Below are positions 5,576-7,759 of a stretch of 7,759 nt of DNA, piece after piece. The DNA is from Thermoplasmata archaeon. GTDB lineage: Archaea; Thermoplasmatota; Thermoplasmata; Lutacidiplasmatales; UBA184. The position numbers were made by a program, and so were the translations under genes. How positions within the stretch are numbered: the stretch's first letter is position 1; the number at the start of each line of letters is the position of its first letter. Under the pieces are notes generated by a model. The model worked only from the letters and a program-made list of their open reading frames with translations. It was not told the DNA's origin and ran no database searches. Where the stretch lies: contig JAJZDF010000022.1 of NCBI GenBank assembly GCA_021828715.1, positions 1-7,759 of the forward strand. Direction: 5' to 3'.

Positions 5576-6454
5576 ATGTCCTCCCCGCCCGGCGACCGGC
5601 CCCGCGACCTGATGATCGCCGGCCACATCAACGTCGACCGGTTCCTGACGGTGGCGTCGTTCCCCGGACCCGACCGGACCGTTCCGGTGACCGGGGCGCG
5701 TACCGCGCTCGGGGGCACCGCGGCGAACCTCGCGCGGGTCGCGAGCGGCTACGGCGTCGCCTGCGGCCTCGTGGCCCGGCTCGGGGACGGATTTCCGGAG
5801 GGGCTCGACGCTCCCCTCCGCCGCGCGGGGATCGACCTGCGCGGGGTCGAACGGGTGCCCGGGATCTCGACGCCGACCTGCTACATCGTGGAGGACGGAC
5901 GCCACCGACAACGGACGTTCATCGACCAGGGGGCGATGGCGGACCGCCGCCCCGACCGGGGCCCGCCGCCGGCGGGGCTCGACGAGTACGCCTGGCTCCA
6001 CCTCACGACCGGGCCGCCCCGGATCCACCTCCGTCTCCTCGAGGTCGCGCGACGCCACGGCCTCCGGGTCGCCGCCGACCCGGCGCAGGAGATACATTAC
6101 CGGTGGCGCCCGGCGGAGCTGCGCGCGCTCCTCCGCGGCTCCGAGATATTCTTCGGCAACCGATCCGAGATCGCCCGCGCCCTCCTCCTGCTCGGGCTCG
6201 ACCGCCCCGAGGATCTCACGACGATGGTGCCGCTCGTGGTGCGTACGGACGGCGCGGACGGCGCGGTCGCCTACGGCCGCGGATCCACCGTCCGGGTGCG
6301 CGCGCACCGGGCCACCCGGGTCCGGTCGATCGTCGGCGCCGGGGACGCGTTCCGGGGCGGCTTCTACGCCGGCTGGTTCGAGGGGGCGCCGCTGGGGGGC
6401 TGTCTCGAGGCCGGCGCGCGCGCCGCCGCGCGGTGGATCGAGGGCCGCCGGTAG
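5576..6454 (+). CDS. PfkB-family carbohydrate/nucleoside kinase
   Basis: This is a ribokinase-like (PfkB) kinase that transfers phosphate from ATP or another donor to a sugar or nucleoside hydroxyl; the substrate is undetermined. It has 292 residues, a normal length. The first strand and substrate region is IAGHINVDRFLTV (14-26). The N-terminal PfkB signature is ALGGTAANLARVASGYGV (44-61). GNRSE (194-198) matches the N-x-x-E motif, and RTDGADGAV (223-231) stands where KxGxxG is usual. The C-terminal signature is IVGAGDAFRGGFYAGW (252-267), with the GAGD anion hole and catalytic D257 intact, although DTTGAGD is here SIVGAGD. I chose ATG 5576 because a TATA-like element sits at the correct distance; M13 at 5612 (MIAGHINVDRF) would also give a normal family N-terminus. 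It is followed after ten bases by moeA, so the two are probably one transcript. Confidence 0.92.
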   Translation: MSSPPGDRPRDLMIAGHINVDRFLTVASFPGPDRTVPVTGARTALGGTAANLARVASGYGVACGLVARLGDGFPEGLDAPLRRAGIDLRGVERVPGISTPTCYIVEDGRHRQRTFIDQGAMADRRPDRGPPPAGLDEYAWLHLTTGPPRIHLRLLEVARRHGLRVAADPAQEIHYRWRPAELRALLRGSEIFFGNRSEIARALLLLGLDRPEDLTTMVPLVVRTDGADGAVAYGRGSTVRVRAHRATRVRSIVGAGDAFRGGFYAGWFEGAPLGGCLEAGARAAARWIEGRR

Positions 6455-6463
6455 GGGATCCCC
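6454..6463. repeat. Perfect ten-base palindrome between the kinase and moeA
   Basis: GGGGATCCCC begins at the last base of the kinase TAG stop and ends just before the moeA ATG at 6465. It fills nearly the whole intergenic gap. With no loop it is unlikely to form a stable hairpin, and in DNA this rich in G and C such a short palindrome can occur by chance. Confidence 0.35.
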
Positions 6464-6464
6464 G

Positions 6465-7730
6465 ATGGAGATGCGGGCGTTCGGGCATCTTCGGTCCGTG
6501 ACGTGGGCCCGGCGCTGCCTCCTGGGCGCGGTCCGACCGATCTCTCGGACGGAGGCGGTCCCGGTCGAAGCAGCGTTCGGACGCGTGGCGGCCAGTACCC
6601 TCCGCGCTCCCCGCCCGGTCCCGTCGTTCGCTCGGGCCACGTGGGACGGCTACGCGGTCCGGCCCCGGGACACGCTCCGGGCGAGCGCCCGGTCCCCGGT
6701 CCGGCTGCGGGTGGTGGGGGAGGTCTTCGCGGAGCAGCGGTTCGCACGCACGGTCGGGCCCGGCGAGGCGGTGGCGATCGCGACCGGCGGGGCCATGCCG
6801 CGCGGGGCGTCGGGGGTCGTGATCTTCGAGGAGGTCCGTCGCGCCGGGACCAAAATCGACGTCCCGCATCCGGTGCGCCCCGGCGACCGGGTCGCGCCGC
6901 CGGGCGACGACTTTCCCCGCGGGGCCCGACTCGTCGCGCGCGGCGCCGTCCTGGACCCGGCGGCGCTCGGCGCGGTCGCCGCCACCGGCCGTCGCACCGT
7001 GCCGTGCTTTGCCCGCCCGGTCGTGGCGGTCGTGCCGAACGGCAACGAGCTTGTCGCCCCGGGCGGCCCGTCGCGTCCGGGCGCCATCTACGAGTCCAAC
7101 AACGCGACGCTTTCCGCGGTCGTGGCGGCGTACGGCGGCATCCCCCGCCTCTACCCGCCGGTGCCGGACGAACCGGAGGTGCTCCGGAGGACGCTCGCGG
7201 AGGCGCTGCGGCGCTCGGATATCGTCCTTGCGACCGGCGGCAGCTCCGTCGGGGAGCACGACCTGCTGCCCCGGGTGCTCCCGCAGCTCGGCCGCCTGCT
7301 CTTCCACGGGATCGCGGTGCGTCCGGGAAAGCCCACGCTCGCCGCGGCCGCCGACCGCGGTCTGCTGCTCGGGTTGCCCGGCCACCCGTCGTCGTGCCTC
7401 GCGAACAGCTTCTGGCTGGTCGGCCCGGTGCTGCAGCGCCTCGCCCGCCGGCCCGGTCCGCCCTGGACCGACGTCGCGGTCCGCCTCGGCGCCGGCGAGC
7501 TCGAGGCGAGCCCGACGCTCACCACGGTCGTGCCGCTCTGCCTGCGCGGCGGCCGGGCCTACTCGACGTACCACGGTTCGTCGTCGATCTCGAGCATGGC
7601 GGGCGCTCAGGGGTTCGCGCTCCTGCCTCCGGGGGGCCGCCCCGTGCGGGCCGGGCAGCGAGTCGTCGGCCATTGGCTGCCCGCCCCGCTCGGTCCCCCC
7701 CTCGCTGCGTTCGGCTCCTCCCTCGGGTGA
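6465..7730 (+). CDS. moeA: MoeA-type molybdopterin molybdenumtransferase
   Basis: MoeA inserts molybdate (or tungstate in many archaea) into adenylylated molybdopterin, the last step of metal cofactor synthesis, in the cytosol. The protein has 421 residues, close to the family norm, with the four-domain order preserved. Visible motifs are SFARATWDGYAVRPRD (54-69, D61), AIATGGAMPRGASGVVIFEE (104-123), GDDFPRGARLVARG (147-160), VVPNGNELVAPG (189-200, E195), IYESNNATL (208-216), SDIVLATGGSSVGEHD (251-266, D252), FHGIAVRPGKPT (280-291), LGLPGHPSSC (302-311) and a beta-barrel C-terminus (335-405). The usual STGDEL reads PNGNEL, and the usual M before DGYA is W; the acidic residues normally considered important remain. 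A second ATG at 6471 is possible. The gene follows the kinase closely. No molybdoenzyme or other cofactor gene is in the window. There is no C-terminal PBP-like fusion such as some archaeal MoeA proteins carry. Confidence 0.95.
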   Translation: MEMRAFGHLRSVTWARRCLLGAVRPISRTEAVPVEAAFGRVAASTLRAPRPVPSFARATWDGYAVRPRDTLRASARSPVRLRVVGEVFAEQRFARTVGPGEAVAIATGGAMPRGASGVVIFEEVRRAGTKIDVPHPVRPGDRVAPPGDDFPRGARLVARGAVLDPAALGAVAATGRRTVPCFARPVVAVVPNGNELVAPGGPSRPGAIYESNNATLSAVVAAYGGIPRLYPPVPDEPEVLRRTLAEALRRSDIVLATGGSSVGEHDLLPRVLPQLGRLLFHGIAVRPGKPTLAAAADRGLLLGLPGHPSSCLANSFWLVGPVLQRLARRPGPPWTDVAVRLGAGELEASPTLTTVVPLCLRGGRAYSTYHGSSSISSMAGAQGFALLPPGGRPVRAGQRVVGHWLPAPLGPPLAAFGSSLG

Positions 7731-7759
7731 TCGGGACCGGACGGCGACTCCCACGGACG
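7727..7759 (+). CDS. Possible start of a downstream gene overlapping moeA, truncated by the window edge
   Basis: GTG at 7727 overlaps the moeA TGA as GTGA and opens a frame that stays open for the 11 codons left (VIGTGRRLPRT). The same four-base GTGA junction links genes at 1008 and 4394, which makes a coupled downstream gene plausible. Eleven codons cannot support any identity. Confidence 0.25.
   Translation, partial: MIGTGRRLPRT

Noticed and set aside
5557..6501. Alternative plus-strand frame beginning at ATG 5557
   Set aside because: It is out of frame with the PfkB motifs and has the Arg/Pro-rich composition of a shadow frame.
4394..6640. Very long minus-strand open frame extending the amidohydrolase N-terminus by 385 codons
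   Set aside because: The extension runs antisense through the kinase and into moeA, is rich in Arg/Pro/Gly with no family similarity, and the amidohydrolase domain starts naturally at ATG 5485.
6216..7754. Minus-strand open frame of about 512 codons opposite the kinase end and moeA
   Set aside because: It is a high-GC shadow of moeA with low-complexity Arg/Gly/Ala composition; the plus-strand frame has clear MoeA motifs.
1..7759. CRISPR array, insertion sequence, toxin-antitoxin or defence locus, tRNA genes
   Set aside because: I found no regularly spaced repeats, transposase motifs, terminal inverted repeats, defence domains or cloverleaf-like segments on either strand; this looks like ordinary chromosomal gene content.

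Overview
The window looks like chromosomal DNA from a very GC-rich archaeon (roughly 70% G+C by eye, not counted). The archaeal assignment rests on four things: a family of HTH regulators known almost only from archaea, a UPF0200-type P-loop kinase-like protein, a eukaryote/archaeal-type single-chain glycyl-tRNA synthetase, and start regions where a short TATA-like element lies about 25-30 nt before an ATG without a convincing Shine-Dalgarno, the pattern of leaderless archaeal genes. The motif-3 form of the GlyRS and the neighbouring family members remind me of Thermoplasmatota, but that lineage call is inference. The window is densely coding, with no mobile element, CRISPR array, tRNA or rRNA that I can see.

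Layout. (1) Bases 1-1640, plus strand: the 5'-truncated HTH regulator, overlapping by GTGA a small protein of unknown function. (2) Bases 1647-2812, minus strand: a coiled-coil protein followed by the UPF0200 P-loop protein, overlapping by ATGA. The two blocks converge with only six bases between them, and both stop codons lie in one small inverted repeat. (3) Bases 2892-5485, minus strand: a COG0402-type amidohydrolase followed by glycyl-tRNA synthetase, overlapping by GTGA. (4) A 90-base divergent intergenic region with a TATA-like element facing each way. (5) Bases 5576-7730, plus strand: a PfkB-family sugar or nucleoside kinase, then a MoeA-type molybdopterin molybdenumtransferase. A further gene may begin at the right edge, again through a GTGA overlap.

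How the genes relate. Most are informational or metabolic housekeeping genes packed into short overlapping operons: translation (GlyRS), nucleoside or C1/N metabolism (amidohydrolase, PfkB kinase) and molybdenum/tungsten cofactor synthesis (MoeA). I see no defence or mobile system. The points most worth a second look are the HTH regulator, whose two flanking domains appear to be diverged copies of each other; the unknown gene coupled to it, which faintly resembles a TraB/Tiki fold without the family's key histidines; and the coiled-coil protein translationally coupled to the UPF0200 P-loop protein.
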